DNA of 64,000 nucleotides from Polytrichum commune (GCA_950295325.1 OX485807.1:45166440-45230439); one strand, 5' to 3'; positions 45,546-57,347 are shown, numbered from the stretch's first letter. Program-made: numbers and translations. Notes: generated by a model not told the origin, from the letters alone.

Positions 45546-47557
45546 TTCCTCCGCGGTATTGGATTTGGACTTGGATGAGTCCATAGTGCAAGGTTCACCC
45601 TTCAAGTGGTCTTGGATTTAACTGGAATTTCACTTTTAACAACTCAATGTACGATTTCAATACGTATGTGGAGAATGCACAAGTTAACTATGTTATTTTA
45701 ACCTCCTTATGCTCGGGTGCTATTTTGTCTTTGTTTGCTTCTAACGTCCATCCGGCTGCTTTAGCTACACAAGCCCTTAAGGATATCCCTCTCCTAAATG
45801 GAGTCCGTGCCGTTGACTCTATACTACCACTTGAACTATCACTTGTGTATTCCGTATCGCTACTATAAGAGGTTTCACTTGGTGTCTCCATACCGTACAT
45901 AAGCCTTTAAGTATTAAGAAATACTTATGTGACTTATGTCAATCTCTCCCTCGCACCTTTGGTCTTTGCTTCCTTTGTCTTGCCATCGCGAGAGTGCTCC
46001 ACATTCTCCATTAAGTTGTGCACGTGGTTTATTTTTAAAGAGAGGATGCAAGTGTTAAAAAAAATACTATTCTCTATAGTCAATCTCAAATACATTTACT
46101 TGTGAAAGCCACACATAACACTAACTAGCATAATGTAACTAACTACTTGTCTATGAGCTAATTAGGTAGGCTATCTACTAAGCTCCTTCATGAACCCATC
46201 TCTTTACTTTCTAATTACATAAACCCAGCTCCTTCATGAACCCAGCTCCTTAGCTTCTAACTAAACAAACCCAGCTCCTTCATAAACCCAGCTCTTTACT
46301 TTCTAACTAAACAAACCCAGCTCCTTCATAAACCCAGCTCCTTCATGAACCCACAACTTTGTAGTCGTAATCCCCAACTACCTCACTAATTATTCAAGCC
46401 CTTAACTAATCTTCCTACCTAATTTCCCTAATTCTACTAACAACCCCTTTCTAATCACACAATTCTTCTCTAATCCTAAAATCCTAAAATCCTAGAGAGG
46501 AGAGGGGGAGAGAGAATTTCCTAACTTCACTAAGACTAACTAATCCACACAAGTATATTTTTGCACTCATCACAACATCAAGTGCTCAACTCTTAAACAT
46601 GGAACTTGCAACCGCGTGTATTCAAAACATGAACTTTAAGTACCACAAATTGGAATCATGAATTAACTTTAAAATCCTTCACGTCAACACTAATTTTACC
46701 AAGAGGTCAAGCCCTCTTCAAGGCTAACAAGCCTTGGCTCTCAAACTAAAAACTAAGCACACACATGTGCTCCAATATGGCTTCCCACACCCACACTTAT
46801 AACTCGTGGGGTGCCTTGGAGCACAAAGGAAAGAGAGGATGAGTGAGGGAAGAATGAGGGATTATATAGTAAGCTTGAGGGGGTGAGCACCCTCAAGGCT
46901 CACGATAAGCCCTTGAGATTTCCTCCTACTTAGTAGGCGCCAATCCTATCTTCTAAGTCTTCCTCCCTCAAATGATCAACAAGGATCCTAATTCGAACAT
47001 TTAACTAGCCTTGGCTTTCTACCTACCACACTTTACCAAACTTGGGATGCTTCAACCCAAACTTAGCCTCCTTCGCTTTCCGCCGCCATAACTTTCTCCC
47101 CTTACTTTCCCAAATCGTCGCTCACCACTTAATTCAAACCACGATGCTTAACTCGTGATTTGATTGGTGCTTTGAGAATTTGCTTATCCTCCACCTTGCA
47201 TTCTTCCTTGGGCCTTCCCCATTAAGTGGCCATGATGAGGTGGTCCACTTGTGCGCTCCATGTGATCCTCCATTCATCCCAATTCGAATGCACTTGCCTC
47301 TTGAGTCACTTTGGTTGTCTCCATCCATTTGTACTAGCCTACTCACTAACTACTCAATCCAAGTTCTCCTTACCTATCCTCATTCACTCAAATCCTTCCG
47401 AAGGTAAAAACACAATAACAACTCACATCCTAGCCTCTTACAACATGGTACTTCTAAGGCTAACATTTCACTCTTTTTATATTTTTGTGAAGTAACATGC
47501 TACTTCAAAGTGCATCAACTAACGTTTCAAGGGTCTAAGACTAAATGTGGGCACCCT
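45546..47557. mobile_element. 2-kb insertion inside the C2 B gene
   Basis: It is flanked by a 12-bp direct repeat TTTGGGCTCACA (45534-45545 and 47558-47569). It contains a tandem AACCCAGCTCCTTCAT(G/A)-type repeat (about 46220-46350), GA-rich sequence, and on the minus strand a 70-codon frame (45688-45900, METPSETSYSSDTEY...) that could be a retroelement gag start. No terminal repeats are evident. An LTR-derived or other retroelement fragment is possible. It separates exon 1 from exon 2. Confidence 0.5.
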
Positions 47558-47569
47558 TTTGGGCTCACA

Positions 47570-48662
47570 CCCACTCGGTCATCAGCTGGATTTTTTTCGA
47601 GGCCTCCACACTGTGCTGCCCGTCAATCAGCCAGAAGTCTCCTTTAGAGATTGCCGGCCACATCTCAGGCGTCGGCATTCTTTTCAGCCCTTGTGGCATG
47701 ACAACAATTGTCTGCCTGTCGTCCTTGAACTGCCCGCCCAAGATTTGAGCGACCATCCAGTCGACGTAGGCGTCCTCCTTGGCTCGGACGCACTTCTCTG
47801 GTGGCGCAAGGTGGCACTGCGCAATGTTGACCTCGAATTTGAAGTCCCTGCCCATGAAGAAGCAGTGCAGGCATTTTGTCTCGAAGTTGTTGTTTATTTT
47901 TTGTATTTCGCCTGCATCCACCTCTTGGCCAGGCTTCGGCATCCGGAGCTCCGGGGAAACAGGCTCGTCAGTCATCCCCGATGACTCTCTTCCCCTCTTG
48001 GAAGGGGTCGTCTGACGGCTTCCTGATGGCGTTGGCGTCTCGCTGTCAGCCGGCGTTGTTGTAGTGCTCGTCCGTCTCGAGTCTGCAGGGACCGCCCGCG
48101 GTTTCCTCACAGTTTGTGGTCTTGAGGACCCTGCGCCTTCTTCCGTCGTTGCCTTCCGCCTCACAGGCTGCTGCGTCTTGGGTTTGCTTTGCAGCGCCTT
48201 GTTGAGAACCGTGATAGCCTGTTTTAACTTTGTGAACCTGCTCGCAACCTTCGTGTTCGTTACACTACCATCTATGAATATGGCCTCCGGTTTTATGGTT
48301 TCAGGGTCGACGCAAGTCTCCTTGGCGTACAGGGGGTCGAAGGGCTCGGAGAACTGGTGCATGAACATGTGGACGTTCTGCACGGCGGAGTTCTCCAGTA
48401 TCACGTCTACGTAGTCCCCGAGAGACTGGACGGACGCAACCTCCCATCCCGTCAGCGTTGCCCAGGTGTGCTGCTCGTGGGTCCCCACCTTCACCACGAA
48501 TAGCAGCTTGAACATGGATGCCTTCACCACCTGAACGGACCATGCCAAAACGACGCCATCTTTTGGGACGTAAGAATCGTCCTGTGGAGTTTCATACTCC
48601 TGCCAAAGGTGGTCTGGCGCGAGCATGAACCACCTTTCACCTGGTCTCTTTTTAGGGGCCAT
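47570..48662 (-). CDS. B2 exon 1: ParB-like domain
   Basis: The ATG at 48662 directly follows a splice acceptor (GATTGCAG), so translation starts with the exon, and the palindromes upstream lie in a leader intron. The protein starts MAPKKRPGERWFML; a Ser/Thr/Pro-rich basic linker (about residues 165-235) is followed by MPKPGQEVDAGEIQKI, CLHCFFMGRDFKFEVNIAQC, KEDAYVDWMVAQILGGQF, TIVVMPQGL and GDFWLIDGQHSVEASKK. The LIDGQH box and preceding strands resemble the N-terminal ParB/sulfiredoxin-like fold (IxDGHHR), found in plasmid partition proteins and in nucleases. ParB-like is a motif-level call. Confidence 0.65.
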
Positions 48663-48689
48663 CTGCAATCCAAGAAATCGAAACTGTGA

Positions 48690-49239
48690 GTTTCGGTCGA
48701 TCGACCCAAAGTATTGCAATGTGCATTTAACATTTGGAGGATTGACCCAAACATTTACTTAATTTTCAAAGTCGTTTTAAAAGATCTTTTAGATTTTAAA
48801 GTGTGGTTTAGGTGGTCACCCTGTAATGTTTGGGTCGAGCGACCCAAACATGATGAGGCTGCAAATTTAGGTATCTCAACACATTCATTTCAGACTGCAA
48901 TGTTTGGGTCGAACGACCCAAACAATTACTTAATTTTGGAAGTTCTTTTATATTTTACAATGTGGTTTAGTTCTTCTCCCTGTAATGTTTGGGTCGAGCG
49001 ACCCAAATATGTTAGGCTGCAAATTTAGGTAGCTCAACCCATTCATTTCAGACTGCAATGTTTGGGTCGAACGACCCAAACAATTACTTAATTTTCAAAT
49101 TTCTCTTTTATTTTACAATGTGCTTTAGTTCTTCTCCCTGTAATGTTTGGGTCGAGCGACCCAAACATAATGAGGCTCCAATGTTTGGGTCGCTCGACCC
49201 AAACAAGAGGCTGCAATGTTTGGGTCGAACGACCCAAAC
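48690..49239. repeat. Type II palindrome cluster in B2 leader (8 sites)
   Basis: Sites start at 48690 (one arm changed), 48828, 48902, 48987, 49060, 49145, 49183 and 49218. There is a half site near 48739 and a degenerate one at 49291. Central pairs are AT, AG, AA, AG, AA, AG, CT and AA. Part of the cluster is a tandem unit of about 158 bp. It mirrors the array upstream of the A gene. Confidence 0.9.
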
Positions 49240-49309
49240 ATTTAGTTCATTTTAGGCTGCAATTCAAATATTTATTATATTTTAATATGAGTTTGGGTCG
49301 TCTCCCCAA

Positions 49310-50360
49310 ACTACTGTGTTTCCAGATGCATGTTTAATGCTTGGGCAACATATACAATGCTTATGCATTGTATATGTAACAAGAACCTAAAGGGAATGAT
49401 GCAAATTGTGTGCACTGATGCAAATTGCTTACCTTGTCTTTCAAACTCTTGAAAGCTGCTCTCACAATCTGCTTCTTACAACCAGACTCAGAAACTCTGT
49501 TGTGGCACTAAAGAACAACTCTCACAAAGATCTCAGAAACACAATGAATCTCTCAAGCACCCTAAAACTTTCTCACAAACCCCCTGATTCTTGCAAACTC
49601 AGGCCTAATTTGAAAGACCTCTACCTTTCTATCACACTCGACCGTGCTCACTTCTACTCAACCTAAAATCACTCCATGCATGAATTTTACAAAACAAGTA
49701 AGGAGTTCAACACAATAAACCGCTCCGAACTCACTCAAAGCTAACACTCTGGACCAAGAAGAGAGAATAAGAAGAGGAAGACAATAACACGAGGAATAGA
49801 ATGAGAGAAGAGGAGGAGAAGCATCAGAGAGGAGGAGAGGAATGAAGGAGAAAGAAGAATGAAGGGAAGCGGCGCGACCAAGACAAAAGCAAAAGGTGCG
49901 AGAGGAAGCGCTTGGCGCGGCGCTATGGAAAGCGGCGGCGGCGTTTCCAAGAACGGCGCTTGGCGCGGAGGAAGAGAGGAAGAAAAAGAGAGAAAGAAAA
50001 AAGAGGAGGGGAGAGAAGGAGAGAGCGGAAGGGGTCACCCTAAACCCTCGAATCCAGGCCATTAGATTGCGCCGGGCCCATCAACGACTCAGAAGCCTCG
50101 CGGGCCAACACCTTGCCAGGTGTCGACACCTCCTTGGTTTAGGTGGTTGCCCGCGAGGCTTGTGGTGTTGACACCTGCCACCCTAGGGAGATTGCCTTCC
50201 TGGTTGTCCTTGCCCCTAGGTGCGGGACATAGGAGGCCGGCGCCTCTCTTGGCCGCCCGGCCCCGGCCTTCTAACCCGCTATTCATTAGCGGCAATTCAA
50301 TACCAGTCAAAAACCTACGTGGACTAAGGTATTCCACAAAATTAACACCATCACCAACTC
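49310..50360. other. Central GC-rich block of C2, probable B leader or promoter region
   Basis: No convincing coding frame. It has CTCTCA/CTCACAA-type simple words (49420-49640), a purine-rich stretch (49745-50030) and GC-rich DNA to about 50280. It resembles the block at 3370-4390 in E1 by position and composition. A promoter for the leftward B gene is expected here but no box can be named. Confidence 0.4.
50093..50161. repeat. GC-rich stem-loop
   Basis: A 13-bp perfect inverted repeat AAGCCTCGCGGGC / GCCCGCGAGGCTT spans a 43-base loop that holds the palindrome AGGTGTCGACACCT. Confidence 0.8.
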
Positions 50361-50815
50361 ATATTTTAATGGTATTCAATTGAATGATCACCCGTTGGAA
50401 TTGATAACATCGTTGAATGTAGCCATTATCGTTTTGGTGTATGAATAATGTAATTTATGGAATCATATGAGAGTGTTACAAAGTCTAAGAGGAGTAAGTC
50501 ATAATTATATTGCAATCCACAAAGGCAATTACACGGTGCAATAATATAAATATGGTAACCATTCACATGGTTAACAGTTTAGGATTATGTATTGTAATTT
50601 ATATGATGGTTGTTGGTAGAGGACAATGCTCTAGTCTATAATGGATACCCTAACAAGTAGCATTAGAGTGAACATTAATATATGTACTTAGAAGTTCACA
50701 TTTGAAGTACATGGGAGAAACAAATGATTACAAATGTATCTACTGCAACCCCATGGAGTTCACATATCATATGAAGTCATTTAAACATTCAGTTTGATGT
50801 TTGATGATGCCTGAA

Positions 50816-50844
50816 CCCTAAACCCTAAACCTTAAACCTTAAAC
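50816..50844. repeat. Telomere-like block in C2
   Basis: CCCTAAACCCTAAA, then degraded CCTTAAA units, at the place equivalent to those of E1 and C1. Confidence 0.75.
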
Positions 50845-52187
50845 AACACAAACCATAACTGGATGGCACATAGGTCAAATGACATGGGCCTTGGTGCTTG
50901 TAGTTTCCAATACAAATGTATATTGTCATCACAACATCCTAATTCACAAACGTGAAAGATGGATGTGTGGTTTTTCACGAATGAACGCACTAAAGGAAAT
51001 AAACGATATTGTGCTCACAAGTAGGTGATACAATATTAACCTATAACCTTGTCACCTGGTAAGAAGAGCATAAGAACTAGATTATAATGGATAGGATGTT
51101 GTTCATGTTAACATGTTATTTGGAATAGTGAAATATTATATATTAATTTAAGGTAGATTTCATGTTGTGAATGATATGAGGACATACCTTTTGAACTTTG
51201 CATGTTTTGCTCACACACATTGGTAGAGTTCAAGGGACTTCACGATAGGTTCAAACATCCTTGGAAGATTGAACGTGCCAAATGTCATTTGTGGTTTAGG
51301 GTTCCATTAATGACTTCCACATAGGTACTAGGTTATTGTCACACTTGGAGTCTTGAGGATGAAGCAATATTGGGTGCACACATTACAACACAACATATGT
51401 TCTTTTAATTAGCAGAAATTGAAAGTTGGCCAAATTATTCAAGTTTGTCATGGCATTAATTATTTGTTTTCAAAATATAAGTCCTCATGTGAGAGTCTAA
51501 ATAATAGCATTAACTATTATATTTAGTGACTTTTAGTATATGAAGTTTTATAATACATGCACATCTTTTGTCAATATATTGTTTGAAATATACCATAATG
51601 TTTGACTACAAGTAGAGTAAAACCCCTTAATAGATATAATCTTACATATTGTCATAGGGTTATTGGTATTCAGTGTATGCGTTCATATGTAGTGTATCAA
51701 AACCTTTATATCCTTTTTAGTTATATGATAGTTAGTGTTTGATACACTTAAAACGAACGCATACACTTCCCATTACTAACCCTATGAGAGTAAGTAACAT
51801 TAAATGTAAACTCAAACACTAAATATCCACTATGGTGATATATGGAAGTTACATATAGGGATTTAGTATTAGTAAGGATGTGAGAAAAATATACAACAAT
51901 GATAAAAGGAGAAAGGAGATGGCAATAGGGAAGGTGGTGGTGTATTCATGTATAAAACTAATTATGAAAGAGTTGAAGAATAGTGTTGACCAAGTTAGGG
52001 TGGTAACAACTTTAAATATATGTTGAATTATTCATTTGGTGGTTGGGGCAACGAAGAGCCAAGCTAAATATACATTCTCTATTATTGACAAGAAGAGGGA
52101 AATTGAGTCAGAAGGTTTGAATTAACATCCAAAGGAGACCAGGTGGGAAAGGCATCCAAAGAGGATGCCCAAAGCGGAGGCGGGTAG
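50845..52187. other. AT-rich non-coding stretch of C2
   Basis: No gene. It contains an inverted-repeat hairpin at 51653-51786 and, near its end, the hairpin GGCATCC-AAAGA-GGATGCC at about 52151. Confidence 0.5.
51653..51786. repeat. MITE-like imperfect hairpin, 134 bp
   Basis: CATAGGGTTA and AGTGTATGCGTTC on the left are repeated inverted on the right over about 50 bases. The outer limits are unclear because similarity may extend about 20 bases each way. Confidence 0.5.
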
Positions 52188-52194
52188 TATAAAG
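52188..52194 (+). promoter_or_regulatory. Candidate TATA box of the C2 A gene
   Basis: TATAAAG followed by an AGCCCAACCCCCC run, at the position of GTACTTAAAG plus C-run in E1 and C1, about 220 bases before the palindrome array. Confidence 0.4.
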
Positions 52195-52408
52195 AGCCCA
52201 ACCCCCCCAAATGCTGGTTCTTTCTTTCATGTCCCAATCCTGAGATTGCTGCAAGCTCTCTAAGTTGGAGCTGTAATACACGGTTTGTATACGCTTCCAT
52301 TCATGAGCAGCTAATTACAACAAGCATCTATGAGTTCAGTTGTCCCAAATAGGTTATAAATAGATTAATAGAGCATCACCTGAATAAATAGGCGGATTTT
52401 GCGGAATT

Positions 52409-54069
52409 GTTTGGGTCGGTCGACCCAAACCCAGCCTTACAGTGTGGGTGCTCTCTGTATTGAGCCAGAACCCATCCTGCCTCAAGGTTTGGGTCGATCG
52501 ACCCAAACCCAGCCCTACAGTGTGGGTGCTCACTGTTGTGAGCCTGAACCCATCCTGCCTCATGGTTTGGGTCGATCGACCCAAACCCAGCCCTACAGTG
52601 TGGGTGCTCACTGTTGTGAGCCTGAACCCATCCTGCCTCATGGTTTGGGTCGGTCGACCCAAACCCAGCCTTACAGTGTGGGTGCTCTCTGTATTGAGCC
52701 AGAACCCATCCTGCCTCAAGGTTTGGGTCGATCGACCCAAACCCAGCCCTACAGTGTGGGTGCTCACTGTTGTGAGCCTGAACCCATCCTGCCTCATGGT
52801 TTGGGTCGATCGACCCAAACCCAGCCCTACAGTGTGGGTGCTCACTGTTGTGAGCCTGAACCCATCCTGCCTCATGGTTTGGGTCGGTCGACCCAAACCC
52901 AGCCTTACAGTGTGGGTGCTCTCTGTTGTGAGCCTGAACCCATCCTGCCTCATGGTTTGGGTCGGTCGACCCAAACCCAGCCTTACAGTGTGGGTGCTCT
53001 CTGTTGTGAGCCTGAACCCATCCTGCCTCATGGTTTGGGTCGATCGACCCAAACCCAGCCCTACAGTGTGGGTGCTCTCTGTTGTGAGCCTGAACCCATC
53101 CTGCCTCATGGTTTGGGTCGATCGACCCAAACCCAGCCCTACAGTGTGGGTGCTCTCTGTTGTGAGCCTGAACCCATCCTGCCTCATGGTTTGGGTCGAT
53201 CGACCCAAACCCAGCCCTACAGTGTGGGTGCTCTCTGTTGTGAGCCTGAACCCATCCTGCCTCATGGTTTGGGTCGATCGACCCAAACCCAGCCCTACAG
53301 TGTGGGTGCTCACTGTTCTGAACTTGAACCCATCCTGCCTCATGGTTTGGGTCGGTCGACCCAAACCCAGCCTTACAGTGTGGGTGCTCTCTGTTGTGAG
53401 CCTGAACCCATCCTGCCTCATGGTTTGGTTCGATCGACCCAAACCCAGCCCTACAGTGTGGGTGCTCACTGTTGTGAGCCTGAACCCATCCTGCCTCATG
53501 GTTTGGGTCGATCGACCCAAACCCAGCCCTACAGTGTGGGTGCTCACTGTTGTGAGCCTGAACCCATCCTGCCTCATGGTTTGGGTCGGTCGACCCAAAC
53601 CCAGCCTTACAGTGTGGGTGCTCTTTGTTGTGAGCCTGAACCCATCCTGCCTCAAGGTTTGGGTCGATCGACCCAAACCCAGCCCTACAGTGTGGGTGCT
53701 CATTGTTGTGAGCCTGAACCCATCCTGCCTCATGGTTTGGGTCGATCGACCCAAACCTAGCCCTACACTGTGGGTGCTCACTGTTGTGAGCCTGAACCCA
53801 TCCTGCAAAAAGGTTTGGGTCGCTCGACCCAAACCCAGCCCTCTAAGTGTGGGTGCTCCCTGTCGTGACCCAAAACCCATTCTGCCAAAAGGTTTGGGTC
53901 GCTCGACCCAAACCCAGCCCCTAAGTGTGGATGCTGTCTGTAGTGAGCCTAAACCCATCCTGCCAGAAGGTTTGGGTCGCTCGACCCAAATCCAGCGCCT
54001 AAGTGTGGGTGCTCTCTGTATTGAGCCTGAACCCATCCTCCCAAAAGGTTTGGGTCGCTCGACCCAAAC
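52409..54069. repeat. Type II palindrome tandem array upstream of C2 A gene (22 sites, 78-bp unit)
   Basis: Twenty-two palindromes at 78-bp spacing from 52409 to 54069. Central pairs are AT or GT in most units and CT in the last four. One site (53423) has a changed arm. The unit length is 26 codons, so several frames on both strands stay open through the array; these long repetitive frames are not taken as genes. The array ends about 200 bases before the acceptor-like GTGTAG (54272-54277) and the A gene ATG, so it is probably in a leader intron. Confidence 0.93.
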
Positions 54070-54282
54070 CCAGCCTCTAAGTGTGGTTGGGATCTGGGTG
54101 CCGGTGTGGCCACTGGCCTTCCGAAACCTTTACAAGCCCAATGGCATAGCAGTCATATGAACTTGTATGAGCACTGAGTATTTGCAATTTTGTTTATATA
54201 TGATGGTTTTTTTGTTCTTCGATTTGAACCTACAATTTTTGTGATTTTAAGACAATGTTCAATGTTCATGTGTGTAGGCAGA

Positions 54283-57200
54283 ATGGATGGGTTTAGTGAA
54301 ATAGGGGATTGGTCATCTGATGACATGGCCACTTGGCCATCTGCATCTGATGATGACCTAGACATTGTCGGGGAGGCTACTATGGCTGACAGTGCGGATG
54401 AAGATCATTTGGATTTACCTTCGTCTTCCGTACCGCAGTGTCCCATTGTTGAATGTACGGGACTTTCAAGGGCTTCGTGGGTGAATTTGGAGGTGATACT
54501 TCTTAACGATAGTGGAGTTGTTGTGGCGGAGGGGATTTGCCGTAACACCCATCCGCAAGATTGCATTGATGAAAACCCGCTTGGCACTGAGGACGTTGGG
54601 GTTGTCATATTGGAGTCGGTCGTTCATTCCGAGGTGGATCCCACTCATAGGTTCTCCCTCCGCAGGTGGCCATTGAGGAATGTCACAATTGATGGAGTTA
54701 GCTTGCGTGAACATGAGCAACGACACATGCAAATCGAAAAGGAGGTGCAATCAAACATGCGGCCGCGCAAGGGTCAAAGAAAGTACGATACATTGGCACG
54801 TCCTGCTCCGTCTGCAACTGATTGTAAACGTTAAAGGTTGCTCGGGGAGGAGTCCATTAGAGAAGTTGCCACAAAGGATTGTTGTGTGCATCGTTGTTGC
54901 CAATTGTTTCCAAGGGATAAATTGAAGGTCATCCGCGAAGAAATGTGGCTTGGAGATTTCCGTCTAAGATCCACAAGAAAACTTGATGTCCATAGGGCGA
55001 TACATGTGAATGGGACGGGTCGCAAGGTCATCACCATTGAAAGCATAGACGTGTGTTGTAAGGCATGGTACACCATTCACGGTGTGTCGAAATCGGACTT
55101 TTATAGACAAGCTGCTTATGCCAAGGAAGGCCGCCGGTCCCGTCACCATGGTAACGTGGGTTTAAAGAAGCCTAGGGAAGCAACAAGGCAAGCAACGGCC
55201 ACTCTAGCAACCATCATTGTCCCTCTTGCCGATGCAATGCCGCACAAAACACGCACACTCACAACCGGTGAAAAGGTTGTGGAGAAAGTTCTTCCCACAG
55301 GCACAAAATGGAAAGACATATTGTTGGACGTTAATGCAGTTGGCGAGAAGATTGGGTTGGAGCCAATTTCATTGTCAAAATTGAGTGCAATCAAGAAACA
55401 AAACTTTAGCGAATACATTACAAAAAGACGAGGGGACAAATTTGCCAGGTGCTCTAATTGCGAGAAGTTGAAGCGCCTCCGGGATGCACACACGATGGGC
55501 ACCGAGTCATATGCAGCGCATCAATTGAACTATTTCAAGCACGTAAACATGCAAGAGGCACACCGTAATGATTACTACACAAATAGAGCTTTGTCCATCT
55601 CCAGGCCCTTGGAGGTTCTTACGGTCATCCATGACAAAATGGACCATGCCAAAACAGCCTCCCCATGTTTTGCAAATCGAATCAAGGCCACGGATGGGTT
55701 TTTCAAGTTGCCTGTATCGGTTACAGGTGAACTTCGAAACAATGTCATGATATACCCTAAATGTTGTTGTATTTTATTCCGTGATGTACTGGAGAACATG
55801 GATTCCTTCATAATGGTTTATTCATACATAGATGCTAATCACGTTGGGTTGGCATTGCAGGAATGATTGCACATGGACACGGTGATGTCAAATTTGCTCA
55901 TTATGCTCTTGATTTGTATCCAGCGGATTCAAACCACACGATAGGATCATTTGCAAGGCTTTTACGTGATTTAGAGAAACCACCAGCCTATTCTTCAGGA
56001 TTGTTATTTGAGAACACGGGTTCAACACCTTTATATGAAGCGGTGTTGGATGGAAAAGATGTATGCTTGCATTCGTTGCCCGAGCCACCCAATGAACCCG
56101 TGATTGCCAAGAAGTTGCCTCCAACTTTGCGTGTCCAATTGGACAATTGTGCCAAGGACAATAAAAGCAGATATGTATTTGCATATTGGTCGTTGTTGGT
56201 TGCGAAAGGCATTTTCAAGGAGGTTTTTGTGTCCTTCCTATTGGTAGGCCACACGCACGATGATATTGATGCATCTTTTGGGCGGTGGAGCATGAAGTTG
56301 CGGGAGGAGGATTTCCCTACAATTCCATTATTGATGAAGTCGTACATGGATTTGGAGAACGTTCCCGTCATCCCCCATATGATTGAGGAGGTGCCAGACT
56401 TCAAGGCATTTATAGAACCTTATATTCGAAGTGGAGCTCACCGATTGATCGGGCATACGAAGGCACAACAATTCCGCTTCTATATGCGTGACGATGGTGT
56501 CCCGGCCATGCAATACAAGTTGTTGTGCACGTCACAAGACTGGAGCCCGCCGGAGGGTCTTCTTGTGTGGCGCGTGGATGCGGATGGAAAGACCATGTTA
56601 CCGGATGGGGAGCCTAGGCCTTGTAAGCCAATAGCCATGAAGAATTTGGAGGATATTTTGAAAGGTATATCAGGCTTCATACAATATTGGGAGAGTTTGA
56701 AAATAGCGGATGTTGGCGGATCATGTTGGCATCGTTATGGGAGTTGGATACATTATTGGACACGTGTTCGTGCCGCCTTGGCAGACCTCCACCAAGATAG
56801 CCCTCATACTTTGAGGCATGGATTTTGGCCACAAACACGAGTCGATGTACAAGCTTCAGAGCCTAGTCTTTTGGGAAATGGAGAGGTTCGAGAGGAGTTT
56901 GATGTGGACGACCATTACGTGGGGCCTGCTAGTAGTCGTCCCCCACCATCTTTCCGCATTGCAGTGGATTGTCATGAAGGTTATATGCTCATTTTGCGTC
57001 CTAGAGACGAGACATATGCGAAGCCAGTGTGGGTGGCAAGAGCTTTGTCCAATCCTAATTTTGTAACTTCCAGCCCTCATTTTCGACAAATACAAGTGGA
57101 GTACTATCGACCGACAGCAAGGAATGAAGATGTGATTCGGCATTATACAGGCTGGGATACAAACCCTAACTTTCGGTGGAAGGTGGATTCTGAGCACGGT

Positions 57201-57347
57201 CCATCTTGGGTAGATACAGATTCCATATTCATAGCATGGAAACCACGGAAACACCATAGTGGATCAGTGTCCATCCCTCAAAAGTACATAACTTTTGCAA
57301 AAGACAACCTTGCTCGGATTGCAGAAGAAGCAACCCACGTTGAATGA
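54283..57347 (+). pseudogene. A gene of C2: DUF7869-type transposase-like protein with one early stop
   Basis: Exons are 54283-55726 and 55861-57347, with a 134-bp GT-AG intron splitting a Gly codon. The ATG (MDGFSEIGDWSSDD) follows an acceptor-like TGTGTAG. Order: acidic N-terminus, SWVNLEVILLNDSGVVVAEG domain, CCVHRCCQLFPRDKLKVI, HGVSKSDFYRQAAYAKEG, KFARCSNCEK, HDKMDHAKT, MIAHGHGDVKFAHYALDL, LDNCAKDN and GHTHDDIDASFGRW, ending THVE and TGA as in E0. A TAA at 54832-54834 interrupts the frame just before LLGEESIREV; C1 and E1 have a sense codon there. The rest is open. It is very close to E0 and clearly distinct from the C1/E1 subfamily. Confidence 0.88.

Larger units (their letters stand above)
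40678..48662 (-). pseudogene. B gene of C2: ParB-like / MTase-like / coil / FCP1-HAD protein, disrupted
   Basis: Five exons on the minus strand: 48662-47570, 45545-45247, 44983-43652, 43476-41993 and 41490-40678. Checked splice sites are consensus and phase 0, and the total would be about 1670 residues. Damage seen: a 2-kb insertion between exons 1 and 2 with a TGA at the junction, a TAG at 44324-44326 in exon 3, and a frameshift in exon 4 at a run of 13 G. The domain set (ParB-like DGQH box, methyltransferase-like GG end, FCP1-HAD) in one eukaryotic transposon gene is unusual. It is transcribed away from the A gene and toward the left terminus. Confidence 0.75.

Noticed and set aside
45647-45868. 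Plus-strand 73-codon hydrophobic frame in the insertion
   Set aside because: It overlaps a minus-strand frame of more protein-like composition; neither has family support.
52354-54160. Very long repetitive open frames on both strands (450-570 codons)
   Set aside because: They are produced by the 78-bp unit, a multiple of three without stops, and are open in several frames at once. The conserved object is the DNA palindrome, not a peptide.
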